This document shows positions 21,540 through 32,235 of a stretch of 64,000 nucleotides of DNA, piece by piece. The stretch is from Callorhinus ursinus (Eukaryota; Chordata; Mammalia; Carnivora; Otariidae). The DNA lies in contig NW_020313005.1 in NCBI RefSeq assembly GCF_003265705.1, forward strand, positions 18,270,097 to 18,334,096, read 5' to 3'. Each line of letters begins with the position of its first letter. The stretch's first letter is position 1. The notes under the pieces were generated by a model that saw only the letters and a program-made list of their open reading frames with translations, searched no databases and was not told the origin of the DNA. Both the position numbers and the translations under genes were made by a program.

Positions 21540-22690
21540 GCCTCCACCCCTGCCTCCAGCAAGGATGAGAGTTCTGAGGAGCTTCTAATTAATCTTTGTC
21601 AATTGCTCTGCGATCCTGGGATATAAAGGCAAAGTATTATTAGGAAATGCTGGCTGGGTTAGTAGCCGGCCATAAAAGTCAGATGCTGATCAGCTCATTT
21701 TCATGCTGCAATTATTGGGAATGGTTTGCAAGTGGTTTTATGCGATGGGCACATCATAAGTCCTTAAGGAAAGCACAGAGCAGGGACCTAGAGACGTACA
21801 CTTGTGACTCAGGGCGGGTGTCAGGGAAGGGTGTTTGCAGCCAGTTAATCTCTGAGCTCTTGCCTGCACAAGTCAGAGTGTAGCAGAATCCAGCAAGATG
21901 TCACGGACCTCTGTGACTTGTGTTCTGCTAAAGCAGTCCTCCTCCTCCACCTCCTCCTACTTTTTGGGGCATTTGTAAAGAATCACTTGTGACTGAAACG
22001 GGTCCTCAAAAGCAAGTAGTTCCCATCTCATTAGCAGGAGGAGATCCTCCTTATGATATCTAGCCAGACACTCTTGGAACAAGTGAATATCTGATTAAAG
22101 GGGGGAAATGAAATCATTTCTCAGGGGCTCATCTATGGGGTTCATGCAAATCAAAGAATAGAAGAGATGCCTAAGAAATTTAGGATCAAGAACCCTTGAT
22201 TTCTTAGCCTCACTTGGGACTTATTTCTGTCCATTCACGAAGCTTTAGCTAAAAATTTCCACCTCAGAATTGTTGTGTGATGCGAGAAGCAGGACTCTCC
22301 TTGCTCTCTCTTTGCATCTATATCTGCATTAATCAGATATTAATCCACCCCTCCTAGGATATTTGGTGGAGTACCTAATTAATGTTTAAAGAATGCTCTT
22401 TGAACACAGAAAAGCAGTGTCTGAATGTAAGGTGCGATCAGTCTTCTGAATTGCACATTTGCAAGGGTGATTTTTGTGCAGGCATATGACCTTCAGAAGA
22501 AAAATATCCAATTACTGCAGTTTGTTTATTATTTCATGTTAAAACATTGTTAACACAGACATTTTCCCTTAATATTTTATGAAGAAGATCTCGAAGACAG
22601 ATTTAATATTTTAATATCTATTTGCCACGAGGGCTAAAGAATTAGATCAGGAGAAGTATGTATTGTGTGTGTGTGGTGGGGGGAATGGTT
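21540..22690. promoter_or_regulatory. Candidate conserved noncoding regulatory block
   Basis: About 1.1 kb of repeat-free AT-rich DNA without a reading frame, dense in transcription-factor-like words. Examples are ctaattaat then ctttgtc (21585-21600, homeodomain and SOX type), attaatcagatattaatcc (22328-22346, bicoid/OTX-type TAATCC), tgtttat (22523-22529) and attgttaaca (fork-head type). The texture is like deeply conserved developmental enhancers. Conservation itself cannot be seen from one sequence. Confidence 0.45.
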
Positions 22691-23270
22691 GGGTGGGAGG
22701 GGTACCGGTATGAGGCTTCAAATTTCTCTGAAATGAGTTAAATTAATTCAAAGTGCAGAGAGACTGTCGTCTCTACTCTCCAGGGCCAGTGGGATGGTAT
22801 TCAGCTTAGGGGTCTGAAACCAATTGGAAAACCACGGAACATAATCCGTTCTATTGGAACTGAGGAGTCTGAGAGCGGCTTTCCTCACAGCTTCCCAAGC
22901 ACTATGGAAATAGGCTAGTCATGCCTTTGGGCTAATCAAAGGGAGCAGGAGAGATGGGTGCCCACACTGCAGAGAGCAACATTTGTGACAGCCGAGTTGC
23001 CTTTAGAGCCATTGTCCCAAAGGAAGTCCTCCCATTAGAATCGCTTAGAACCTCAGTTAGCAGGAAGCATGGGCCTTGATTCACAGACTGGAGAGTAAAG
23101 GATTAGCAGACAGGGAACTGGAGACAGTGAGGCTCACAGGTGCCCAGGTCTGAGGCAAAGGTGTCACCACAAACCTCAGCAAGTCTGAGAAGGGACGGCT
23201 TTTTGCTTTGTGAGGCGTTTGCACAACAGAAAAGTAGTGGCTGGGTGGGGGTGGTAGTGGTGGAGAACGT
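22691..23270. other. Unassigned sequence
   Basis: Unique-looking DNA after a GT/G-rich patch at 22660-22705; no exon. Confidence 0.4.
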
Positions 23271-23274
23271 GACC

Positions 23275-23510
23275 TTGATTACTATGAATATTATCAGTGT
23301 GTAAATTACTGAGTATTAACTCTGTACCAAGAACTGTCCTAAGTGCTTTGGGGAAGGCATTATTGATCGTTCCTCTCACCACCTCTGAGGTAAACATTGC
23401 TCTCGTGTTCAGATGATAAAATGAAGGCCTGTCCAGAGTAAAAACAAAGCAAAACAAGTAAGTGGTGGAGCTCAGATTTAAAATGCAGGCAGTCTAACTG
23501 CAAAGCATGG
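23275..23510 (-). mobile_element. MIR SINE, near full length
   Basis: Reverse MIR order: actgagtattaactctgtac, gtcctaagtgctttgggg, ctctgaggtaaacattgctc, cagatgataaaatgaaggcc, aagtggtggagctcagattt and gcaggcagtctaactgcaaa. Confidence 0.88.
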
Positions 23511-25185
23511 CTTAGCTGCTAAGTTAACTTTAGCAGTATCTTACTTAAATTTAGAAGTGCAGCTACTGCTAGGATTCTAAAAAAAGCCTAGGGGATTCAT
23601 TTACATACAGTTAGGGCTCACGGCTGACGGGCGGGTGGCAGAGCTGGACTCTTTCTTCATGTTTCTCATAAGCTGGTTGGTGCCAGTTGGTATAGATTCA
23701 GTCCATATTTCCCCCTCAAGGCTATTCTTGATGTTCATGTAGAACAGATTTTGCCAGCATAGGAAACCCCTCAAAGGTAGAACTTCCCGGCAGTAGCACT
23801 TGCTGCATTTTAGGGGCTGAGTAAAACTGGCTCTTTGGGGGCATGTGGAGGGTGGGAGTGGGGGGTGGGAAAAGCTTTAGTAGGCTTTTTGATTTGTGGA
23901 GTTAAGAATTGGAGTCCCTCCCCCTCCCCAAAAAAGAATTGGAGCCCAGTCTAGAAGGGGATTTTGAGATCCTCAGGATGGAAAGGCTCTACACAATAAT
24001 GTCAAAGCCTGTGTTCTCTATGGGCAGAGCAACATCTCTGACGAACTAGGCTGGCTAAGGCAGCTAATTTGTCTCCCTAGAGAAGAGGCAGAGAGAGGAA
24101 GGGACAGGCCACCAGGAGAGCAAGGGCCCAGGGAGAGCCCATAAGTGATGGTTTTAGCAGTGTGATGTCTGACATCTCTGAAGTAACTCCCCTCTCCGAC
24201 CACCATGTGACCAGCCTCTTTGGGGAAAAAGAGAAAGAACAGTATCGACATTTGGGGAAAGACATCATAAAGAGGTGTCAAGGCTGCCAGAGGGGATGGA
24301 AGCCTGAGCAGGCAGTTAGGGCAGACCTGTGGAGATCTGTGAAGAGTTTCAGAAACACAGGGAAGATGGCTCCACCCACCAAAGGGATGAGAGACCCTCC
24401 TGCGGTTCTGTGACTAGGAAGAGGAAAGCATGGCCCAAAGACTGAAAATTGGAATTTTTTCAGAAAGAAAAAGCATTTTCTTGGAAGACCCATGTGGCAT
24501 TCCCAATATGGCACACTCCTCTAGCAATAACCCCGGGCCCTACTATTTTCTAAAATTTAACTGCCTCCCTGGATTTTCTGTTTCTCTCCTTACCAAGTGT
24601 AACTCTATTGCTAGCCTCTTAATGGCCACCATGACTTACAGAAGCGGGAATTTTTGCTGCTTCCCTTGTGACAGTGGTTCCAAGAGTTCATTCACAGGAT
24701 GCACAAGAGGCCAAATGCAATAAAACAAACAAACAAAAAATAGATTCTTTAATTTCTATAAGAAAAGTAATCTGATGAATGTGGCAAGCGTGATGCAGAC
24801 AGTAAGAAGAAATGCTAACTTACATTCCTGATTGCAGACAGTAAGATGTGGAAAATCTCTGGCCCCGTTGTCAGAGCTGAGATCTAGGGGCTCCGGAGCA
24901 AGGTCAGTTCAATTATAGACTTCTCACCCTCCCCTCTTTTTTCCTTCCATTAACTCTTTCCATCTGTCAAGTGACTCTGTCCAAAGGCCACCGTCCTGTG
25001 AGCTCTCAGCCTTACGGAAGAGCCCTGGTCTACCCTGAGCCCTGGTGGAAATGCGCCTGCCCCTTTGTTCTCTCTCTCTCTGTCTCTCTCTCTCTCATAG
25101 ATCCCGATTTTCCTGGGCCTATAGCGTGATCTATAGCTGCCTGCAGAGGGCAGGGGTGGCAGGTGGATGGGTGAGGGCCAGATCA
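23511..25185. other. Unassigned sequence with a CT microsatellite at 25064-25098
   Basis: No exon supported. Short frames occur on both strands. The interrupted (CT)n tract ends in catagatcccga and lacks a SINE head or tail. Confidence 0.4.
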
Positions 25186-25189
25186 CCGT

Positions 25190-25495
25190 CTGCGGCCTTA
25201 CTGTGCTGATGTGTAATCACAACTCAGCCATACACCGTAATGTGGCCATAAAGACCTCAGAACCACAGTATATGAGAGTTATGCCTGAAATGAAGTCCAA
25301 TCTGTGAGAAAGCAGCCAGCATTAACGCCACAAATATGTGACCGCGGGCAGAGAAATGACTGATTGGGGATGTTTATAAATATAGGAAGTGAGCTGCTTG
25401 TGGCATCCAATAGAGGGGGTTAGCAAAATGAAGACAGATGGCGGCCGATTAGCTCTTACATTCCTTTATGGCTGCCAATCCACAGAGAGAGCTCC
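25190..25495. promoter_or_regulatory. Candidate conserved noncoding block
   Basis: Repeat-free sequence with short spaced motifs: gatgtgtaatcacaa, caccgtaatgtggccataaa, gggatgtttataaatatagg, gatggcggccgattagc and cctttatggctgcc. No frame. Ordinary neutral DNA usually carries more repeat fragments; the call is textural. Confidence 0.35.
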
Positions 25496-26750
25496 AGTGC
25501 TCAACTTCATCGCACCCCCCTCCTAGAGGGGCCCTCCAGGCTTGTTAGAGACCGGCTCCACCTCCTGGCTCGGTGTAGAACTACAGCTCGCTTCTTAATG
25601 GCTGCTTCTGCCAATGACAGAGGGCCAAGATGTGGTCCAGCACAGCCATTCCAAAGACGGCACTGACACGCTGGAACTACAACCAAAACCCTGGGATTTA
25701 CTCAACTGACTCATAGTATTTTTCATAAAAACACTGAACACTATGTTGGGGGAAAGACCGTAAAGACCGCATCTAGGCCAACTCTCCAAGCGGAGCAGAC
25801 ATGCCCTCTCTGTCTTTGCCCAGCCCATGGGAAGTATGCCCTTTTCCAAGGTGGAAGTTTCCCCCTTTGTCATTTTATTGACTCTGGATTCAAGAGTTAA
25901 AGGTCTTACCCTAGAGCTTCCATCCTCTGGTCCTTAGTAGCATATTGAGCAAGGAGTAGCCAAGACAGCCCTTCACAAGACAGCCCTGCAAATATTTGAA
26001 GAAGTCTTATGTCTGTGTGTGGACATGGCTTTGGTTCCCTCAAAGGACCACTGCAGACTCTAACGTCCTTTGTTCACACAACGTACACGCATGCTCTTCT
26101 ACAATCCTGGCCACTTCAAACCTCTAAGTGTGGTGCAGTCGTTAACGTGGCACTCCGGATATTGTCTGGTTGATTTGTAGTAACACATCACTGGTAAATG
26201 TTTTTGTACTATGTAATATGAAAGGGGGAAGGAATCCCACACTTGTAACTTGTAAAAGACTGACAATTAGTAAAACCAGTACATGCTTTTCCTCCTCTTT
26301 TTTCACTCTACTAAAATGAAATTCTTCTTCAATCCATTAGCCTCTTCCTAATTTCCAGCCTCCATGCTGCATTGTTCCTCAGAGCAGGATTCAGATCAGA
26401 CACTGTCCACAAAAGTTTCCACCCTGCCTCTGTCTCTATAAGCAATCCTGATCTCAAGCAGGTGAGACTTAAAGTGCATTAGCCCAATACCTGGACCTCT
26501 CCATCAAATGTTACCTTGATTTGGACTTTGCATTTCTTTTGATTGCTTAAATTCCATTTTAGTCCCCAAATCCAGTTTGCTCCTTGTTACGCAGATCTGG
26601 CTACTGGCATCCTGTCTTTCTTCCTGTGACTATCTTTCTAAGCTTTGGGGCCTTGAGATCTGCAGCCCGGGGTATTCTGCTTGATGCTACCAAACTTCCC
26701 TCCAAAGAAATAATGTTCCTCATCCCTCCTCCTTCAATCAAGCTGTGCAC
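25496..26750. other. Unassigned sequence
   Basis: No exon or clear repeat recognised. Confidence 0.4.
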
Positions 26751-26754
26751 CTAG

Positions 26755-26988
26755 CAAAGGATAGTCAAAACAATAAATACCCCATGTGCATTACTAGACT
26801 GCATCTCCACTGGAACCCTACGAGGTAGGAAGCTAGAAGTATACCTCTATTTTACAGATGCAGGAATTGGGGCACAGAGAAGTTAAGAAGCCTTTGGCAC
26901 ACGGCTGGTAAATAGCAGAGCCAGTATTTAATCTGAGTCTAGAGCCTGGCCCCTTAAAGACCATACACTGTGACCTCATGACAAATAT
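26755..26988 (-). mobile_element. MIR SINE
   Basis: Reverse MIR order: accctacgaggtaggaagct, ctattttacagatgcaggaa, ttggggcacagagaagttaa, acggctggtaaatagcagag and gagtctagagcctggcc. Confidence 0.86.
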
Positions 26989-27289
26989 TTTCAGAGAATG
27001 AGTAAAAGAGTTATTTCATGTACCTGATTCTCTGTTACTGTTCTCAGTCAGGAATTGTTGCCAGTTCTGACCCACCAGGCTTTCCTACAGCCATACGCCA
27101 TGGAATATGAAAATATGTTGTCCTGACATATTAGCCTTTCCCCTAATTCCATTTTCCAGTACTCAGATCTACCCGAAGGACCCTCTTAAAAAACCCCTAC
27201 CTCCTGTGGTTGGCTAGGCCATGCCTGAATCTAACATGAGATATAACATAAACCTATATTTGAATAATTTGCTTTTTGAACCTAATTAT

Positions 27290-27880
27290 AAGATATTGCA
27301 TTTTCCCCGTTAAATTCCGTCATCTTAGATTTGGCCCATTCCTGCAGCCTGACAAGATCTTTCTGGATTCGATCACCTGATAAATTTGCTTTTCCTCCCA
27401 ATCATGTCATCTGCAAATTTGATAAGTGTCATCTTTATGTCTCCATCCAAGTTGCTGATGGAAACGTTTAATGATACAGGACAGAGCCAATGTCCTGTGT
27501 ATCCTGGCAGCCCACTGCCTGACATTGATCAATTAGTTGTTCAGCACCTGTTGGCTTTAGTGTTCATCCACTTACTAATATACCTAATTTTGCTAGTATT
27601 CAGCATAAATTTCTTCATCATTCCAACAAAGCTGTTCCAAAAGGCCTATAAAATGTATTCCTGAAATACCAATTCACTCTGTCTACTACATTTCCCTGGA
27701 AGACACTGTCAGAGTAGGAAATGAGGTTTGTTTGACATGCCCTAATATTAATAAATCTAAGACCGTAGGAAATCACTATTAATCCACACTGTGCATTGTA
27801 GGACTCTAAAGAACAGCCCCCACCTTCAGCACATTGGTTTCTAAGCTGTCTTTTACAGAGTCCTAGATTTTCCTCGAGGT
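27290..27880 (-). mobile_element. L3/CR1 LINE remnant with a trace of reverse transcriptase
   Basis: Plus-strand text such as gcctgacaagatctttctgg, tgtcatctgcaaatttgata, ccatccaagttgctgatgga and aggaaatgaggtttgtttga is the complement of a CR1-type ORF2 as I recall it. On the minus strand a peptide segment QTNLISYSDSVFQGNVVDRV (around 27670-27745) matches the reverse-transcriptase region that leads to the CR1 catalytic loop, though the motif itself has decayed. CR1/L3 elements died out early in mammals. The right edge is approximate. Confidence 0.8.
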
Positions 27881-28295
27881 GCTCCAGAGGCAACTGCAGG
27901 GGCTGAAGGAGAAACGGAGCAGGCACCCAGCCCCTTCCTTCCGAGCAGCTCCACCATTTTAGATACTATAACAGTGTTCTATTTTAGATCCTTCCTGAAA
28001 AAGTGAGATGCAAATTATAATTTGAAAACTACTGCTTTAAAGGAGGAAAGCAATCTGTCTGTCTAGAGTTGTACTTGATTATGCTATATTGACTGGTGCT
28101 CGGGACACTCGCTCTGCTAACAAAATCAGGACCCCATTATCCACATTAGCCCTGTGCCTCGCAGAAGTGCTATCAGAGTTGATAGATAGCCTTAGGACAG
28201 AACAACTAAGCAAGTCCATTATTGAAATGCACACATCTAAATGCCCAAAAGAATCCTTGTCATTTTTGCCCGAGCGATCTGCTTAGCGGATGTTT
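27881..28295. other. Unassigned sequence with a possible hAT end at 27960-28042
   Basis: gatgcaaattataatttgaa followed by aactactgctttaa resembles a decayed MER5-type end. Weak. Confidence 0.3.
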
Positions 28296-28299
28296 CTCC

Positions 28300-28512
28300 C
28301 ATCCCCAAACATTTATTGAATGTCTCCTAGTTAGAAGGTATTTTCAAACACATAAATTTCTTCAACGTTTACAACAATCCTAATGAGGGAGATACGATTT
28401 TTCCTGTTTATCGATGAGGAAGCTGATACTAAAAAGAAGTTAAGTGAGTTACTTACAATCACCCAGCCAGTAATCAAAAGAGCCAAGATTCAAGCTCAGT
28501 TTCGATTGATCC
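28300..28512 (-). mobile_element. MIR SINE
   Basis: Reverse MIR order: aaacatttattgaatgtctc, tacaacaatcctaatgaggg, tgtttatcgatgaggaagct, aagttaagtgagttacttac, agccaagattcaagctcag. Confidence 0.82.
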
Positions 28513-28574
28513 AAAAGTCCTCGAAATTTACCTTTAGGTCTCACGGGGTATTATTATCAGTGCATTGAGGTCTA

Positions 28575-28805
28575 ATATTTTTGAGTGTTGACAATGAGCT
28601 AGCCACTGCGCTGAGCGTTTATAAAGATTATCGCCTTTAATCTCACAATAGCCGTACTGTTGGTGATATTATTATGCCCAATTTTGTAGATGAAGATGAA
28701 GAACTTCCCCAGGGTGGCACAGAAAGAAATTGGCAGAGCTAAGATTCAAATCCACATAACCTAACTCCAGAGACTCTGGTGTGAAGAATCATGCTATTAT
28801 TTATA
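28575..28805 (-). mobile_element. MIR SINE, second adjacent copy
   Basis: Contains agctagccactgcgctgagc, gcctttaatctcacaatagc, tattatgcccaattttgtag and gcagagctaagattcaaatc. It lies in the same orientation as the MIR just upstream, about 60 bases apart. Confidence 0.84.
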
Positions 28806-29335
28806 TCAGGGCTCATCTTATTATCAAACCTGACACTAGCAGGTGCCCACTGGCCATTCTTTGAGGGGCCTTGGAAGCTGTAGCTGCTCCTCTGAGCTCT
28901 CCTATGTGAATATACTGTTAGAGATGATCTTTTTCTTCTTTGGAGTGAGGCATTGTCTTACATTTAAATGGAAGCAGTCTTTGTCAGTCGGTACAGATTT
29001 GCTCTGAAGTAGAGCCTCTCCAAAGTGTCTAGTTGAGAGGAGAACATTGAAGATCGGGGCAGAAAGACAGGTAAGCTTTGATAATCTTAGGGGTGAACAA
29101 TAGGGCAAAAGCTCAGACGATGGGTGGAGGCAGGTCTGGGCCACAGGCCCCAAGAACTATGGAACCGGGCACTGTAATAGGAGGGGAGAAGGTACTAGGC
29201 AGGCTTTACCGTCAGCACATCTAGTTACAGACTAATCCTGGTTCTTTTGAAAAATGACCCCTTAAATATCCACATCCTGCTGTTTTCTCTCGTCTTTTTC
29301 CAGCTGTGCTGGAGAATAGTTGAAAGGGATTCAAG
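28806..29335. other. Unassigned sequence
   Basis: No exon or intact repeat. Confidence 0.4.
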
Positions 29336-29339
29336 CCTG

Positions 29340-29645
29340 TAGAATATGTAGTCAATATGAATAGAACCGCGCTCTGAAGCAGGGGGATTTCGGTGGGGTG
29401 GCTGTTATTTATGGTCCAAGGGCTGGGTCCCCCTGCCAATTGGCAGGAGCAGAGTGGAGGGAAGGGAGCACAAATCATAATGGCTCCCCCTTTCCAGCCC
29501 ATCTTCTTGATATCATGTCGAAGGCTGGCTTTCTGCCGACATATATATTTCTATTGCCTATTGAACACAAGGGAAGATAACAGTCCTGAATAGCATCAGA
29601 CAAGGAATGAAATGAAATTTTAACCCCGGTAATGTTAAGATGCAC
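29340..29645. promoter_or_regulatory. Candidate conserved noncoding block
   Basis: Repeat-free sequence with gctgttatttatggtccaag, a gccaattggc palindrome near 29435, caaatcataatggctccccc and ttctattgcctattgaacac. Reading frames here are short and unconserved-looking. The assignment is textural. Confidence 0.33.
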
Positions 29646-29869
29646 TGCACTTCTCCTCCTTTTAGAGTATATTTGCCACTTAAGATAATTTGGTTGGAAT
29701 CCACAGAGTACCCAGTGAGCCAGGAGACAGACAGCAAGAATGTAAAGGTACCAGAGAGAGGCTATGAGTTATTAAGAGAGAGATGTGATCTAAGGGATGG
29801 CCTAACCCTAATTTCCTATACTTTGGACTCTTTTAGAAGAGGGAAAAATTAAGCCATCATCCTCATGAT

Positions 29870-30072
29870 CAGCCTCCTGATCACTCAGCCTTGGTCTCAC
29901 AGCTGAGAAGAGGGGAGGAAGGGAAGTCTCTCTCCACTTCCTAGGGCCATTGGGTTATTTTAAAAGCAGCAAGGCTGTACCGGTCACCTGCCCCTCTGCA
30001 AAGAGATCCCTGCCTGCCCAGTGGCCTGAGTTCTCTCCGACGCGGAAGAGACCTCAGGCAGCATCGACATCA
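29870..30072 (+). repeat. Left arm of a 203-bp inverted repeat around an assembly gap
   Basis: Base 29870 pairs with 30692 and 30072 with 30490. Over 203 bases the reverse complement of the right arm matches the left arm at all but one position, gacgcgg here against gactcgg in the other arm. Seventeen further bases (30073-30089) follow before the gap and are unpaired. Confidence 0.97.
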
Positions 30073-30089
30073 GTCTGCGCTTGGTGCAA

Positions 30090-30489
30090 NNNNNNNNNNN
30101 NNNNNNNNNNNNNNNNNNNNNNNNNNNNNNNNNNNNNNNNNNNNNNNNNNNNNNNNNNNNNNNNNNNNNNNNNNNNNNNNNNNNNNNNNNNNNNNNNNNN
30201 NNNNNNNNNNNNNNNNNNNNNNNNNNNNNNNNNNNNNNNNNNNNNNNNNNNNNNNNNNNNNNNNNNNNNNNNNNNNNNNNNNNNNNNNNNNNNNNNNNNN
30301 NNNNNNNNNNNNNNNNNNNNNNNNNNNNNNNNNNNNNNNNNNNNNNNNNNNNNNNNNNNNNNNNNNNNNNNNNNNNNNNNNNNNNNNNNNNNNNNNNNNN
30401 NNNNNNNNNNNNNNNNNNNNNNNNNNNNNNNNNNNNNNNNNNNNNNNNNNNNNNNNNNNNNNNNNNNNNNNNNNNNNNNNNNNNNNNNN
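30090..30489. other. Assembly gap (400 N)
   Basis: Exactly 400 unresolved bases between the arms of an inverted repeat. Confidence 0.99.
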
Positions 30490-30692
30490 TGATGTCGATG
30501 CTGCCTGAGGTCTCTTCCGAGTCGGAGAGAACTCAGGCCACTGGGCAGGCAGGGATCTCTTTGCAGAGGGGCAGGTGACCGGTACAGCCTTGCTGCTTTT
30601 AAAATAACCCAATGGCCCTAGGAAGTGGAGAGAGACTTCCCTTCCTCCCCTCTTCTCAGCTGTGAGACCAAGGCTGAGTGATCAGGAGGCTG
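30490..30692 (-). repeat. Right arm of the 203-bp inverted repeat
   Basis: Starts directly at the gap edge with tgatgtcgatgctgcctgag and ends at 30692, beyond which the two sides diverge at once. See the left arm for the pairing. Confidence 0.97.
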
Positions 30693-30884
30693 CTCCCAAT
30701 GCAAATGTGGGGGAGGTGAAAGGACTTTCTAGAAGGGATATGATTGTTTCCTTTACAAAGTCTAGTCCTCTTTTTTTCTCTCTCATCCAGGACACTCACT
30801 ATCACAGGAAGGGATCCTAGCAGTTGGTATGTGAATGTAAATATGCACGTGTGTGCATACACATGGACACATACACACCTACTG

Positions 30885-30885
<1 letters not shown>

Positions 30886-30916
<31 letters not shown>
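30886..30916. repeat. (AC)n microsatellite
   Basis: About 15 uninterrupted CA/AC units, preceded by an imperfect acacatggacacatacacac stretch. Confidence 0.95.
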
Positions 30917-30918
<2 letters not shown>

Positions 30919-30959
30919 GATTGTATTGCTTGGGTCTATCCACGTGGCCCAGCGGGTAT

Positions 30960-31100
30960 ACCACAGGTATGGATTCTGAAGTTCCCTCACTCACAATGTA
31001 TAACCTTGAACAAAACATCACCAACTATTCCAGTCTCAGTTTATGCAACATAGAGAGACTACGAATGATCCTTTCTCCCTAGGATGTTGAAAGAAAGGCA
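30960..31100 (+). mobile_element. MIR SINE fragment
   Basis: atgtataaccttgaacaaaa then tattccagtctcagtttatg follows the MIR core and its downstream text weakly. Confidence 0.5.
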
Positions 31101-32070
31101 GTGGTGGACACGAGGGGGCTTTAAAAAATATACAGTGCGTGGACACTTGGGGATTGCTTTTGCTCATGTTTCGTGAAAGAGACAACGCAGTAAAATCGTT
31201 TCCTAAATCGCAGTCCCCGCTGCAGTGGTGCACCTATCAACCAACCAGAATAAAGTCAGCATTTTACCATCACCTGGTTTTCAAGGGGCAGAACTAAACC
31301 TGTCTCCCCAAGCACTTTATACAACACTTGCATAATCCAGATATTGGCCACCTAACTTCCCGCACCCCCAAATCTGAATTCAGCCCTAGCACCCATATGC
31401 TGGAGCCATGAGGGGCAAGACACAAAATTTCATGAAAGAAGAAGAAGAAGAAGGAAGAGAACCCACACGCTTTCATCACGAAGCCGGTATGAATCTGCTG
31501 TGGTCTCCTATGACCCTACCATGTTTGGTGACTTAAAGAAACCTCTGCTAATTTGAATGTTCCTAGGCAGAAAATACTTCTGACACTTTAGAAAAAGTCT
31601 AGACAAAGGGGTAAGCTCATTCTCATCACCAAAATCCAGAGGTGATTGAGTAGCCTGTCTTCAGATTCTGATTCTTGAAGAAAAAGTTCCCAATATTTTC
31701 TTGGAAAAAAAAAAAATACTATTGGGTATTACTTTAATCAGGAGAGATTTAGGGACCGGATAGTGCTTATGAGACAGAGGGTACTTTTGTTGGCTAAAAT
31801 AATCTCTATTTTCCTTTCAGTTTCTGCCTGGCAATCTTAGGAGAGGGAGCTGATTTGAAAGAAGGGGCCCTGGCAGAGTTGGGCCAGCCTGGGAGAGTAT
31901 GAATCTACCAAGCAAGACTTTGAGAAAGGCAGAAATTCTGTTTCAAACCAAAAGATTGGAGGAAACTGAAGTGACTACTTTCAATTGAATTGAGCCCTAA
32001 CCTGCTGGCTGGGAGTCCCTGCCTTCGTTTCTTGCCATCTGAACACACCACACAAGCTAATTTATATTGG
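31101..32070. other. Unassigned sequence
   Basis: Contains a short (GAA)n at 31437-31454 and A-runs; no exon. Confidence 0.4.
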
Positions 32071-32074
32071 CTTT

Positions 32075-32235
32075 CCAGCGTGAGGCAGTTTGTGTAAAAC
32101 ATTTCGTCTGTTCCTTTCCACAGTTTTGAAAGGCAGGAATTTTGCAAATGAGCAAACTGGAGCTCAGGGATGCAATGAGAAATTAGCAGAGACAGGACTG
32201 AAACCCTGCGTTTCCTGCTTCCAAGGTGACGCTCA
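32075..32235 (-). mobile_element. MIR-like fragment
   Basis: aaatgagcaaactggagctc, agggatgcaatgagaaatta and gacaggactgaaaccctgcg follow the inverted MIR core. Diverged. Confidence 0.55.

Noticed and set aside
29950..30612. 180-codon frames on both strands across the gap
   Set aside because: Most of each frame is unknown bases, and the identical starts come from the two arms of the inverted repeat.
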